From positions 1 through 64,000 of the forward strand of contig NZ_WWCP01000029.1 of the NCBI RefSeq assembly GCF_009857505.1: a stretch of 64,000 nt of DNA, in the 5' to 3' direction. The notes under the pieces are model-generated. The model worked only from the letters and a program-made list of their open reading frames with translations. It made no database searches and had not been told where the DNA came from. Made by a program: the position numbers and the translations under genes. Shown in pieces: positions 26,330 through 35,265 of the stretch. Position 1 is the first letter of the stretch, and each line of letters opens with the position of its first letter. This DNA comes from Duganella lactea (GTDB taxonomy: Bacteria; Pseudomonadota; Gammaproteobacteria; Burkholderiales; Burkholderiaceae_D).

Positions 26330-26417
26330 AAAACGGTGTCAGGTCTGACAAAAGCACACGGGCTCAACTGCGTAGCAGTTGAGCCCGTGTGCTTTTGTCA
26401 GACCTGACACCGTTTTT
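26329..26417. repeat. Perfect 89-bp palindrome, copy 2 of the dispersed hairpin; bidirectional terminator
   Basis: Two 43-nt arms (26329-26371, 26375-26417) are exact reverse complements around loop GTA. The inner 18 bases and the AGGTCTGACA block match copy 1 at 96-160, but the intervening triplet is AAA instead of TTC, with the opposite arm changed to match. The outer ends are A-runs and T-runs, so either strand gives a GC stem and trailing T, as a bidirectional terminator. It exactly fills the gap between lysA and msrQ and overlaps both stop codons. Confidence 0.93.
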
Positions 26418-27009
26418 ACTTGCGGACGCGCCACCAGAGGCGCAGCAATAGCAGCGCGCCGAGCAGCGTGCCGAACAGGATGGGTTCGGTGAAGTTGTGC
26501 TTGCCCGCCTTCATCCACCAGAAGTGCAACACGGCCAGCGGCGCGATCACGTAGATCAGCCGGTGCAGCCATTGCCAGCGCTTGCCGCCCAGGCGCTTGA
26601 TCATGCCGTTGGTGCTGGTCGCCGCCAGCGGAATCAGCAGGACGAAGGCGATGAAGCCGACCGTGATGAAGGGCCGCTTCAGCACGTCTTTCCACATCTC
26701 GGCCAGATCGAAGAAATGGTCGAACCACAGGAAGGTGATGAAGTGCAGCAGGCCGTAGAAGAAGGTGTACAGCCCCAGCATGCGGCGCAATTTGATCAGC
26801 CAGTTCCAGCCGCTCAGCCGCCGCAACGGCGTCACCGCCAGCGTGATGCTCAGGAAGTACAAGGTCCAGTCGCCCGTGCCGCGCGTGATGAATTCCAGCG
26901 GGTCGACCAGTTGGTCGGTCAGCGTCAGGTACACCATGCGCAGCAGGGGGATCAGCGCCGCGGCAAAGACGACGCCCTTCAGCCAGCTGACTTGCCGGGT
27001 CGTCAGCAT
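26416..27009 (-). CDS. msrQ: Heme-binding membrane subunit MsrQ of the MsrPQ system
   Basis: MsrQ passes electrons from the quinone pool or flavin to MsrP for repair of oxidised methionine in periplasmic proteins. The 197-residue protein has about five to six membrane helices of the ferric-reductase-like fold with conserved histidines in FFYGLLHFITFLWF and WLHRLIYV. Its ATG overlaps the msrP stop (TGATG), so the pair is co-translated. Its stop lies in the arm of the palindromic terminator. Confidence 0.95.
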   Translation of the reverse strand: MLTTRQVSWLKGVVFAAALIPLLRMVYLTLTDQLVDPLEFITRGTGDWTLYFLSITLAVTPLRRLSGWNWLIKLRRMLGLYTFFYGLLHFITFLWFDHFFDLAEMWKDVLKRPFITVGFIAFVLLIPLAATSTNGMIKRLGGKRWQWLHRLIYVIAPLAVLHFWWMKAGKHNFTEPILFGTLLGALLLLRLWWRVRK

Positions 27010-27986
27010 CAGTAGAATTTCTTCAGGTCCATGCCGGCGTACAGCGAGGCGACGTCGTTATAGCCGTTGAACATCAGCGTCTTGCGCTTGCGCGACAGGA
27101 AGCCGTCTTCGCCGATGCGGCGCTCGGACGCCTGCGACCAGCGCGGGTGATCAACGCCCGGATGGACGTTCGAGTAGAAGCCGTATTCGTCCGGCGCCGA
27201 CAAATTCCACGAGGTGCGCGGCTGCTCCTTGACGAAGCGGATCTTGACGATCGACTTGGCCGACTTGAAGCCGTATTTCCACGGCAGCACCATGCGCACC
27301 GGCGCGCCGTTCTGGTTCGGCAGCACTTCGCCGTACATGCCGAAGGTCAGCAGCGCCAGCGGGTGATTGGCTTCGTCGATGCGCAGGCCTTCGGTGTACG
27401 GCCATTGCAGCACGCGGCTGCCCACGCCGGGCATCTGCTGCTTGTCGGCCAGCGTGACAAATTCCACGTACCTGGCGTTGCCGGTCGGCTCGACTTTTTT
27501 GATGATCTCGGAGAACGAGTAGCCGATCCACGGAATCACCATCGACCAGCCCTCGACGCAGCGCAGGCGGTAGACGCGCTCCTCCAGCGGCGCCAGCTTC
27601 AGCAGCGCGTCGATGTCCAGCGTCATCGGCTTCTTGACCTCGCCTTCGATGGCGACCGTCCACGGCCGCGTCTTCAGCGTGCCGGCATACATCGCCGGCT
27701 CGCTCTTGTCGGTGCCGAACTCGTAAAAGTTGTTGTAGGTGGTGGCGTCCTTGAACGGCGTCTGCTTGTCGAGCGCCGAGAAGGCCGGGTTGAGCCTGGC
27801 CGGCAGCCTGGCGCCGCCGCCCTGCGCGAACGCTTCGCGCTGGGCCATCTCCAGCAGCGCGGCGCCGCCGACCGCGCCGAGGGCGATCTGCTTCATGAAG
27901 CCGCGGCGCGATTCGTACAGCGCGCGGGGCGTGATTTCCGAGGAGGTCGGCAGGTCGATGCCGTTGGGACTGCGCTTGATCAGCAT
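27009..27986 (-). CDS. msrP: Periplasmic methionine sulfoxide reductase, molybdopterin subunit MsrP
   Basis: MsrP reduces protein-bound methionine sulfoxide in the periplasm. The 325-residue precursor has a twin-arginine signal (SRRGFMKQIALGAVGGAALL, about 26-45), consistent with export after cofactor loading. The sulfite-oxidase-type domain has the molybdenum-ligand cysteine at about 143 (YRLRCVEGW) and the conserved LPWKYGFKSAKSIV segment. ATG at 27986 follows GGAG by 5 nt. Confidence 0.96.
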   Translation of the reverse strand: MLIKRSPNGIDLPTSSEITPRALYESRRGFMKQIALGAVGGAALLEMAQREAFAQGGGARLPARLNPAFSALDKQTPFKDATTYNNFYEFGTDKSEPAMYAGTLKTRPWTVAIEGEVKKPMTLDIDALLKLAPLEERVYRLRCVEGWSMVIPWIGYSFSEIIKKVEPTGNARYVEFVTLADKQQMPGVGSRVLQWPYTEGLRIDEANHPLALLTFGMYGEVLPNQNGAPVRMVLPWKYGFKSAKSIVKIRFVKEQPRTSWNLSAPDEYGFYSNVHPGVDHPRWSQASERRIGEDGFLSRKRKTLMFNGYNDVASLYAGMDLKKFY

Positions 27987-28055
27987 GATGGCTCCGGTAG
28001 ATTCGTATGGCTTACACCTTACACGAATCTACCGCGGCCAGTTTTAAACTTCTGT

Positions 28056-29219
28056 TTACAATTTACCGTAGGAGTGCAAGCCGGACAGGAACATGTTGAC
28101 GCCCAGGAAAGCGAAGGTCGTCACCAGCAGCCCCACCAGCGCCCACCACGCCGCCGGACGGCCGCGCAGGCCGGTCATCAGGCGCATGTGCAGCCAGGCG
28201 GCGTAGTTGAGCCAGACGATCAGCGCCCAGGTCTCCTTCGGGTCCCACGACCAGTAGCCGCCCCACGCCTCGGCCGCCCACAGCGCGCCCAGGATGGTGG
28301 CGATGGTGAAGAAGGCGAAACCGGCCGAGATGGCCTTGTACATGACGTCGTCCAACACTTCTTCCGACGGCAGCCGGTCCTTCAGGTAGCCCGAGGTTTT
28401 CAGCAGGTAGGCCGAGGCGACCATGGCCGCCAGGGCAAAGTTGCCATAACCGATAAAGTTGGCCGGCACGTGGATCTTCATCCACCAGCTTTGCAGCGCC
28501 GGCAGCAGCGGCTGGATGTCGGCCGCGTTGCGCGAGGTGGTGTACCACATCAGGAAGCCGATCGCCGCCGAAATCACCAGCAGCACGAACGGGCCCATCT
28601 GGCGAGTGGCGTAACGCTGCTCGAAGTACAGGTAGAACATGGCGGTGATCAGCGAGAACAGGATGAACACTTCGTACAGGTTCGACACCGGAATGTGGCC
28701 GACGTCGGCGCCGATCAGGTAGGACTCGTACCAGCGCACCATCATGCCGGTCCAGCCGAGCACCACGGCGGCCCAGCTCAGCTTGGTGCCGAGGCTGGCG
28801 GCCGCGCCGGAACGGCCGATGAAGCCGATCCAGTAGAACACGGTGGAGATGACGAACATCACGCTCATCCACAACACCGCCGACTGGCTCGACAACATCA
28901 TGCGCAGCCAGAATTTCTGCGAGCCGTTGTCCAATTGGCCGCCGTACATCGATACCGCCCACAGCGACAGCAGCGCGATCAGCGGCATCAGCCAGCGCAC
29001 CGGCTTCCAGTGCCAGCCGAGCGCGGCGAAGGTCGGCGCGCTCAGCAGCAGGATGCCCTGCTCGTAGATGTCCATGTAATGGCCGTAGCGGTTCAGGCCG
29101 AAGATGGCGGCGGCCAGCAGCGCCAGCGCGAACAGCCAGTCGACCGCCGTCAGGCGCTTGAAGTAGCCGGGCGCCTGCTGATAGGTCTGCGTGGCTGGCT
29201 GGGATTGCATCAGTTCCAT
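28056..29219 (-). CDS. ccsB: Cytochrome c biogenesis protein CcsB (CcsA/ResC family, heme handling)
   Basis: This 387-residue membrane protein is the heme-exporting and ligating part of system II cytochrome c maturation. It has about eight membrane helices and the WWD heme motif, seen as WGGYWSWDPKETWALIVWL near residue 315. Conserved histidines flank it (KIHVPANFIGYG, and AWLHMRL). ATG at 29219 follows AGGAG by 6 nt, 13 nt beyond resB, so the two form an operon. Cytochrome c4 upstream is a likely substrate. Confidence 0.94.
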   Translation of the reverse strand: MELMQSQPATQTYQQAPGYFKRLTAVDWLFALALLAAAIFGLNRYGHYMDIYEQGILLLSAPTFAALGWHWKPVRWLMPLIALLSLWAVSMYGGQLDNGSQKFWLRMMLSSQSAVLWMSVMFVISTVFYWIGFIGRSGAAASLGTKLSWAAVVLGWTGMMVRWYESYLIGADVGHIPVSNLYEVFILFSLITAMFYLYFEQRYATRQMGPFVLLVISAAIGFLMWYTTSRNAADIQPLLPALQSWWMKIHVPANFIGYGNFALAAMVASAYLLKTSGYLKDRLPSEEVLDDVMYKAISAGFAFFTIATILGALWAAEAWGGYWSWDPKETWALIVWLNYAAWLHMRLMTGLRGRPAAWWALVGLLVTTFAFLGVNMFLSGLHSYGKL

Positions 29220-29232
29220 GGTTTTCTCCTGC

Positions 29233-31326
29233 TTATGCCGCCGATTGCGGCAGCTTTTCCTTCAGTGTTTCAAATTCCCGCTCAAAGTCCAGCGTTTTGC
29301 GCTGGGTGCTCATGGCCATCAGGGCGTCGGCGCCGCCGTTGGCGTCGTCCTTCAGCCAGATCCACAGGCGGCGTTCGCGGATGTAGAACATGGCGAACAC
29401 GCCCAACACCAGGAACAGGCAGCCAAGATACACCACATTCTTGCCCGGCGAGCGGGTAATCTGGAAGACCGAGGCCTTGATCTCGGTAAATTCATCCAGT
29501 TGCAGGAACACCGGCGCGCCGTACAGCGCCACATCCGACAGCGCGTTGGTGGCCAGCTGCAGGAAGCGCGCGTGCCGCTCGTCCTCACTCACTGGCGCCA
29601 GGCCGTCCTTGGCGCGGGCGATCTGCCACAGGTCCCACAGGCTGCCGTTGAGGATCTTCATGAAGGCGTCGACGGTCTTCTCCTGCGCCTCGGCCGGCAC
29701 CTTGGACAGGAACTGCGACACGGCCATGAAGCCGCCGCCCTGCTGGTTGCCGGCGAAGATGCTCAGGCTCTTGTCGGCCGAGGCCTGCAGCGTCTCGCGC
29801 ATGGCGCTGTTGCTGGCATTGACGGTGGCGCGCTCGGCGTAGCGCGTGGCGGCGGCGCTGCGCAGTGCCGGATTTTGCAGCGCGGCGCGCAAGCGCATCC
29901 ATTCGTTCAGGCCATGGGCGTCGTCGGCGGGAATGCGCAGATAGCTGTAGTTATCGGCGGGATTGGTGCGCATGCCGGCCAGGAACACGGTGGCGCCGTC
30001 GATGGTGACCGGCTGCATGTAGTTGTTGAACTCGCGCGCCTGGCCGGTCTTGTCGCGCAGCTTGTAGCTGACGCTCGGGCCGATGTTCTTCAGGTCCTTG
30101 TTGACCGCGTTCTTGCCGGCCGAGCCGGTGTGCTTGTCCAGGCTCTGCGCCAGTTCCTCCTGCAGGCTGCGGCCTTTCTTCACCGCGCGCGGGTCGTCGG
30201 TGGCGCCGACGTTCTCGACGTTGAACGGGCGGAAGCCGGTCCATTCGACCGTGTAGTCGTCATTCAGCTTGGTGGTGCCCTGCACCACGCCATCCATGTC
30301 GAAGCGCTGGTCCTCGCCGCCCAGCATGGCGTAGCCCTTGAGCTTGAGCTTGCTGCCGCCGTCTTCAAAGCTGGACTGGTAGATGGCCAGGCCGTTGACG
30401 ATCAGCGGCTTGTTGACCTCGATCGTACCCTTGGTCACCTTGCCGGTGGCGTTGTCGCGCACCTCGACGTCGCTGGCGAACAGCTTGGGCATGCCGGTGC
30501 TGTAGAAATCGATGGTGAATTTTTTCAGGTCGATGGTGATCGGCAGTTCCTGGATCAGCACGCCGTCCGGGCGGGTCAGGATGGCGGTGTTGCTGGCCTG
30601 CCCTTCCGGGATCATGGTGTTGCCGCGGAAGGTGGGGTTGCCGATGCCGAGGCGGTGCTGCGGCGGCACCTGCGCGATCAGGCCGCTGCCGGTGAACGGC
30701 GTCTTGCCGAAGAACCATTCCTGCAGGCGGATCGGCACGTCCGAATCCAGCAGGCCGCCGATGCAGATCACCACGATCGACGCGTGGGCGAAGATGTAGC
30801 CGAACTTGTTGGCCGCGCCCTGCTTGGCGGCCACCAGCGTGCCGTGATCCTTCTCCACCAGCTTGACCTGGTAGCCGGCGTCCTTCAGCCGCGCCATGCT
30901 CTGCCGCGCCAGCGCCGCGCGCGACAGCGGCGAGCGCCACTGCGTCTTGTGATGGAAATTCAGCAGCGACTGCTCGCGCACGTTCTCGCGCCAGCTGCGC
31001 ATGTCTTTCAACATCTTCGGCGCGTTGCGCACGATGCACAGCGAGGTCGAGATGACCAGCGCCGCCATCAGCAGCAGGAACCACCAGGCCGAGTACACGG
31101 TGTACAAGCCGACCTTGCGGAACACCTCGTACCAGAACGGGCCAAACTGGTTCAGATAGTTGGACGAGGCCTCGCCCTGCTTCATCACCGTGCCGATGAC
31201 GGCGGCGATCGCGATCATCGCCAGCAGGGCGATGGCGAAACGCATGGACGAAATCAGTTCGACGATTTCGGCCACGAGGGGGCGGCGGGTTTTCAGCTCG
31301 ATGCCGGTGGTGCTGGGGCTACTCAT
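29233..31326 (-). CDS. resB: Cytochrome c biogenesis protein ResB
   Basis: ResB works with CcsB to keep apocytochrome cysteines reduced and attach heme. The 697-residue protein has membrane helices near 33-55, 90-110, 170-190 and a last one about 625-645, with a large periplasmic domain between. The N-terminal ELISSMRFAIALLAMIAIA and IGTVMKQGE segments fit the family. It precedes ccsB by 13 nt. Upstream there is a 15-bp tandem duplication and then the terminator of the cytochrome c4 gene. Confidence 0.94.
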   Translation of the reverse strand: MSSPSTTGIELKTRRPLVAEIVELISSMRFAIALLAMIAIAAVIGTVMKQGEASSNYLNQFGPFWYEVFRKVGLYTVYSAWWFLLLMAALVISTSLCIVRNAPKMLKDMRSWRENVREQSLLNFHHKTQWRSPLSRAALARQSMARLKDAGYQVKLVEKDHGTLVAAKQGAANKFGYIFAHASIVVICIGGLLDSDVPIRLQEWFFGKTPFTGSGLIAQVPPQHRLGIGNPTFRGNTMIPEGQASNTAILTRPDGVLIQELPITIDLKKFTIDFYSTGMPKLFASDVEVRDNATGKVTKGTIEVNKPLIVNGLAIYQSSFEDGGSKLKLKGYAMLGGEDQRFDMDGVVQGTTKLNDDYTVEWTGFRPFNVENVGATDDPRAVKKGRSLQEELAQSLDKHTGSAGKNAVNKDLKNIGPSVSYKLRDKTGQAREFNNYMQPVTIDGATVFLAGMRTNPADNYSYLRIPADDAHGLNEWMRLRAALQNPALRSAAATRYAERATVNASNSAMRETLQASADKSLSIFAGNQQGGGFMAVSQFLSKVPAEAQEKTVDAFMKILNGSLWDLWQIARAKDGLAPVSEDERHARFLQLATNALSDVALYGAPVFLQLDEFTEIKASVFQITRSPGKNVVYLGCLFLVLGVFAMFYIRERRLWIWLKDDANGGADALMAMSTQRKTLDFEREFETLKEKLPQSAA

Positions 31327-31335
31327 GCGGATTCA

Positions 31336-31365
31336 ATCGGTGTAATTAATATCGGTGTAATTAAT
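31336..31365. repeat. 15-bp tandem duplication upstream of resB
   Basis: ATCGGTGTAATTAAT occurs twice in exact tandem (31336-31350 and 31351-31365), ending 10 nt before the resB start codon at 31326. It puts an AT-rich, ATTAAT-containing repeat in the resB leader, where it could affect promoter spacing or ribosome access. Confidence 0.85.
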
Positions 31366-31396
31366 CATGGCAGGGATGGCAGGCGGGAGCATACCA

Positions 31397-31434
31397 ACAA
31401 AAAGGGCAGCCTGCTCGCGCAGCCGCCCCTTGTT
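31397..31434 (-). terminator. Probable terminator of the cytochrome c4 gene
   Basis: On the minus strand AAGGGGCGGCTGC and GCAGGCTGCCCTT pair with one bulge around GCGA, followed by TTTTT. It lies about 40 nt after the cytochrome c4 stop and before resB. Confidence 0.65.
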
Positions 31435-31474
31435 TATGCCTGGTCCGCAATCGCGTGATGCGATTTAATCAACT

Positions 31475-32152
31475 TTATTTCAGGCCTGCCACGTAATCCG
31501 CGACCGCCTTCATCTCTTCGTCGGACATGCGCTTGGCGATCGCGGCCATTTCCACGCTCTTGCGGGCGCCGGTTTTGAACAGACCCAGCTGCGCGACCGT
31601 GTAGTCCTGATGCTGACCCGACAGACGCGGATACTGGATCGGGATACCGGCGCCGTTGGCGCCGTGACAGCTGGCACAGGCCGGCACGCTCTTCTCGGCG
31701 ATGCCGCCACGGTAGATCTTCTTGCCCAGCTCAACCGTATCCTTGTTCTTGGCGGCGCCCGGCGTCGGCTTCTGGGTCACCAGCCAGGCGGCGACGTTGT
31801 GCTTCTCCTCATCGCTCAACATCTTGGCGTAGGTGGTCATCACCGGCTGACTGCGGTCGGCGGTGGTGAAGTTCACCAGCTGCTTGTACAGATAGCCCTC
31901 GTGCTGACCGGCCAGCTTGGGGTTGACGGTGATGGTGGAATTGCCGCCGGCGCCATGGCAGGACACGCAGGCCGGCAGGCCACGGGCGGCGTCGCCGTCG
32001 GTGAACAGCGCGGCGCCTTTGGCGGCATCGATTTTCGGGGCGGCGGGTGGGGCGGCCTTCTTGTCTTCGGCATGGGCGGTGGCCGTTACGGCCAGCAAGG
32101 CGACGAGCAAGGATTTAACCAGCGGTGAGAACACACTATTCACACTATTCAT
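31475..32152 (-). CDS. Diheme cytochrome c4
   Basis: A 225-residue periplasmic electron carrier with a signal peptide (about 1-28) and two class I cytochrome domains. Heme motifs are CVSCH at 62-66 and CASCH at 159-163, with later methionines (PVMTTYAK, about 104; VEMAAIAKRMS, about 203) as likely axial ligands. Family members feed electrons to terminal oxidases. It lies upstream of resB-ccsB, whose products would mature it, but a terminator separates them. It is divergent from engB. Confidence 0.93.
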   Translation of the reverse strand: MNSVNSVFSPLVKSLLVALLAVTATAHAEDKKAAPPAAPKIDAAKGAALFTDGDAARGLPACVSCHGAGGNSTITVNPKLAGQHEGYLYKQLVNFTTADRSQPVMTTYAKMLSDEEKHNVAAWLVTQKPTPGAAKNKDTVELGKKIYRGGIAEKSVPACASCHGANGAGIPIQYPRLSGQHQDYTVAQLGLFKTGARKSVEMAAIAKRMSDEEMKAVADYVAGLK

Positions 32153-32302
32153 TCAAGCACCCTTGGAGGAGTCTAAAAAGTTTTTGTATCGAGAGTGCCG
32201 GAGCAGCACTAAACCGTGCTAAGAGGCACCAGGTAACTACTCATTGTACAATAGCTTAAAAAAATACCTGCCTTAACGTGTTGCATTTTCCCCCACTTCC
32301 CC

Positions 32303-33008
32303 ATGTCTAAACTCTGGCAAGCCCGCTTTTTCACTACCGTTAACCAATTACGCGACCTTCCCGACACCAGCGTGCCGGAAATCGCCTTCGCGGGCCGTTC
32401 CAATGCCGGTAAATCGACCGCCATTAACATTCTGTGCAACCAGAAGGGGCTGGCGTTCGCTTCCAAAACCCCTGGCCGCACCCAGCACATCAATTTCTTC
32501 TCGATCGGCGGCGCCCACGTGGCGCAGCACCGCAAGGACCCGACCATCGTCGATGAAATCCAGGCCCTGCTGGTCGACTTGCCGGGCTACGGCTACGCCG
32601 AGGTGTCCGGCTCGGCCAAGCTGCACTGGCAGCGCCTGCTGGGCGACTACGTGCAGCGCCGCGACCAGCTGGCCGCGCTGGTCCTGATCATGGATTCGCG
32701 CCGCCCGTTCACCGAGCTGGACGTGCAAATGCTGGAGTGGTTCGCCCCCACCGGCAAGCCTATTCATTGCATTTTGACGAAAGTTGATAAACTAAACCGG
32801 AATGAGTCCGTCAACGTGCTGCGCCAGGCCAAAGCCAAGCTGGAAAGCTACGTCGACGAAGACGGCGAAGGCTTCCCCTTCACCGTCCAACTGTTCTCCG
32901 CGCTCAAACGGGTCGGTATCGACGAGGCCAATGACAAAATCCTCGCGCTGTGCGGCCTGGCGGAAGACGCAGAGAACGCCCCCACACCCGATTTAGGAAG
33001 TGATAGCA

Positions 33009-33016
<8 letters not shown>
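32303..33016 (+). CDS. engB: Ribosome biogenesis GTPase EngB/YsxC
   Basis: An essential-type small GTPase that assists 50S subunit assembly. The 237-residue protein has G1 GRSNAGKS at 31-38, a T-containing switch (KTPGRTQHINFF), G3 DLPGYGYAEV near 95 and G4 TKVDK near 157. Between G2 and G3 there is a short insert (residues about 72-90). It overlaps hemB by 8 nt. No strong ribosome binding site precedes the ATG. Confidence 0.96.
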
Positions 33017-34010
<994 letters not shown>

Positions 34011-34016
34011 GCCCCC

Positions 34017-34044
34017 CGTCCTTCCCGCGCGGGCGGGAAGGACG
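34017..34044. terminator. 12-bp hairpin between convergent hemB and the zinc-ribbon protein gene
   Basis: CGTCCTTCCCGC, loop GCGG and GCGGGAAGGACG are perfectly paired and fill almost the whole 35-bp gap between two convergent stops. There is no T-run on either side, so termination is probable but not certain. Confidence 0.6.
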
Positions 34045-34045
34045 A

Positions 34046-34948
34046 TCAGCGGCGCAGCGGGTTGTAGTAGTCCGGGAAGACTTCGCGCATCAGGAACTCG
34101 AACAGCGTCTTCTCGTCTTCCTTGCGCGCGCTCAGCGGCACGGTGCGGCCCAGGCGGCGCGATTCAAAGTCGAAATCGCCGGTCTTCTCGCTGCGGATGA
34201 TCTTGATCATTTCCTTGATCGTCGCCGTTTCAATATCCTGCTCGGCGCCGCGCTCGACATTCACCTGCTTCAGCCAGTTGCGCTTGAAGTTGTTGTTGAA
34301 GCCGCGGAATTTGATCTCGGCGCTGTTGAAACTGATCTTCTTGACCGTGAACAGGCCGCCGCTTTCGTCGGCCGTCGCGGCGCTGTTGGCGCGCGCGATA
34401 TTGGCCATCGCCACCCGCTTGGCGCGATCGCCTTCGCTCTCGGCCGCCGGGGTGGGCGGCGCCGGCGGATTCTGCGCTTCGCGCGCGGCGCGGCGCTTGG
34501 CGATCATTTCCGACATATCCTGCTCCGGCGGTGGCGGCGTCATCGTGGCCTGCACCGGCGGCACATAGGTTTCCAGTTTTTCACGCGGCGCCACAGCCGC
34601 CTTCCTGGCCTCGGACGGCTTGCGCGGCGGCTGCGTCTTCGGCTTGGCTTTCGGCGTGTCCGGCTTGGGTTGCTGCTTCGGCTTGCTCGGCTGCTTTTCC
34701 AGCGGGGCGATGTAGACCATCTGGCCGCCCTTGACCGTAGGCGGTTTCAGCGGCATCTTGTGGGCCGGCGCGAACAGGTAGTACAGCACGCCCAGCACAT
34801 GCAGGCCGATCGAGATGCCGATGCCGATGCGGTTGTTCTTGGATTTGCGTTCCCAGGTGGCATAGCTGTCCTGCGCAACCGGCAGGCGCTGGCCGCAAGT
34901 CTCGCAGTAATCAGAGTGCGCAGAGAGGATGTGGGAATCGTGGTGCAA
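34046..34948 (-). CDS. Unknown protein: zinc-ribbon-like head, one membrane helix, proline-rich stalk
   Basis: A 300-residue protein I cannot name. The N-terminus has a CETCG motif (cysteines 15 and 18) resembling half a zinc ribbon, then one membrane helix at about 41-60, a proline-, lysine- and glutamine-rich stalk (about 65-125), an alanine-rich and charged middle with coiled-coil character (about 130-190), and a conserved-looking C-terminal domain (about 205-300) ending DYYNPLRR. The layout recalls TonB or TolA but the C-terminal domain does not match TonB. TTG start at 34948 with AAGG 8 nt upstream; no in-frame ATG precedes the CETC motif. It is convergent with hemB and appears to stand alone. 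Confidence 0.68.
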   Translation of the reverse strand: MHHDSHILSAHSDYCETCGQRLPVAQDSYATWERKSKNNRIGIGISIGLHVLGVLYYLFAPAHKMPLKPPTVKGGQMVYIAPLEKQPSKPKQQPKPDTPKAKPKTQPPRKPSEARKAAVAPREKLETYVPPVQATMTPPPPEQDMSEMIAKRRAAREAQNPPAPPTPAAESEGDRAKRVAMANIARANSAATADESGGLFTVKKISFNSAEIKFRGFNNNFKRNWLKQVNVERGAEQDIETATIKEMIKIIRSEKTGDFDFESRRLGRTVPLSARKEDEKTLFEFLMREVFPDYYNPLRR

Positions 34949-35265
34949 AATACCAACCTTGTGGAACGCGAGTCATCAAAATGGGGCCATAGTGCCAGAG
35001 TCCCGCTATTTTGGGAACCGCTCCCAATGCGATTACCACGGCATCAGGCTGTTCACTTTACAAGTTCCGGCTCTTTATGGGTGTTACTGTGTGTATCAAT
35101 TTCTTTTCAGAGTATTAACGTTTTGTTGCGTGGCGCGCCGCGCGACGCTGGCCTGACACCATTCTAGCGGGCGTGGCGGCCCGGCTGTGTTGGGCGCCCC
35201 ACACCGCCGGGCTTTCACATATTACGGATGCGTAAGAATGTCTCGGCTCGGCCCGCAACCGCCGC
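34949..35265. other. Intergenic region with a long imperfect hairpin, no gene seen
   Basis: This 317-bp gap separates the zinc-ribbon protein gene from the RND pump. I find no convincing coding frame: the open frames lack ribosome binding sites and family features. At 35179-35212 a GC-rich inverted repeat pairs CCCGGCTGTGTTGGGC with GCCCCACACCGCCGGG apart from two mismatches, 54 nt past the pump stop, and may end the efflux operon. Local composition in 34960-35125 is less GC-rich than neighbouring genes. Confidence 0.55.

Noticed and set aside
34046..34948. Naming the proline-rich membrane protein TonB
   Set aside because: The C-terminal domain lacks the TonB pattern, a CETC motif precedes the helix, and no exbB or exbD gene is next to it.
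34929..35156. A 75-codon plus-strand frame between the zinc-ribbon gene and the pump
   Set aside because: No ribosome binding site, odd Cys and Trp content, and it overlaps the start of the opposite gene.
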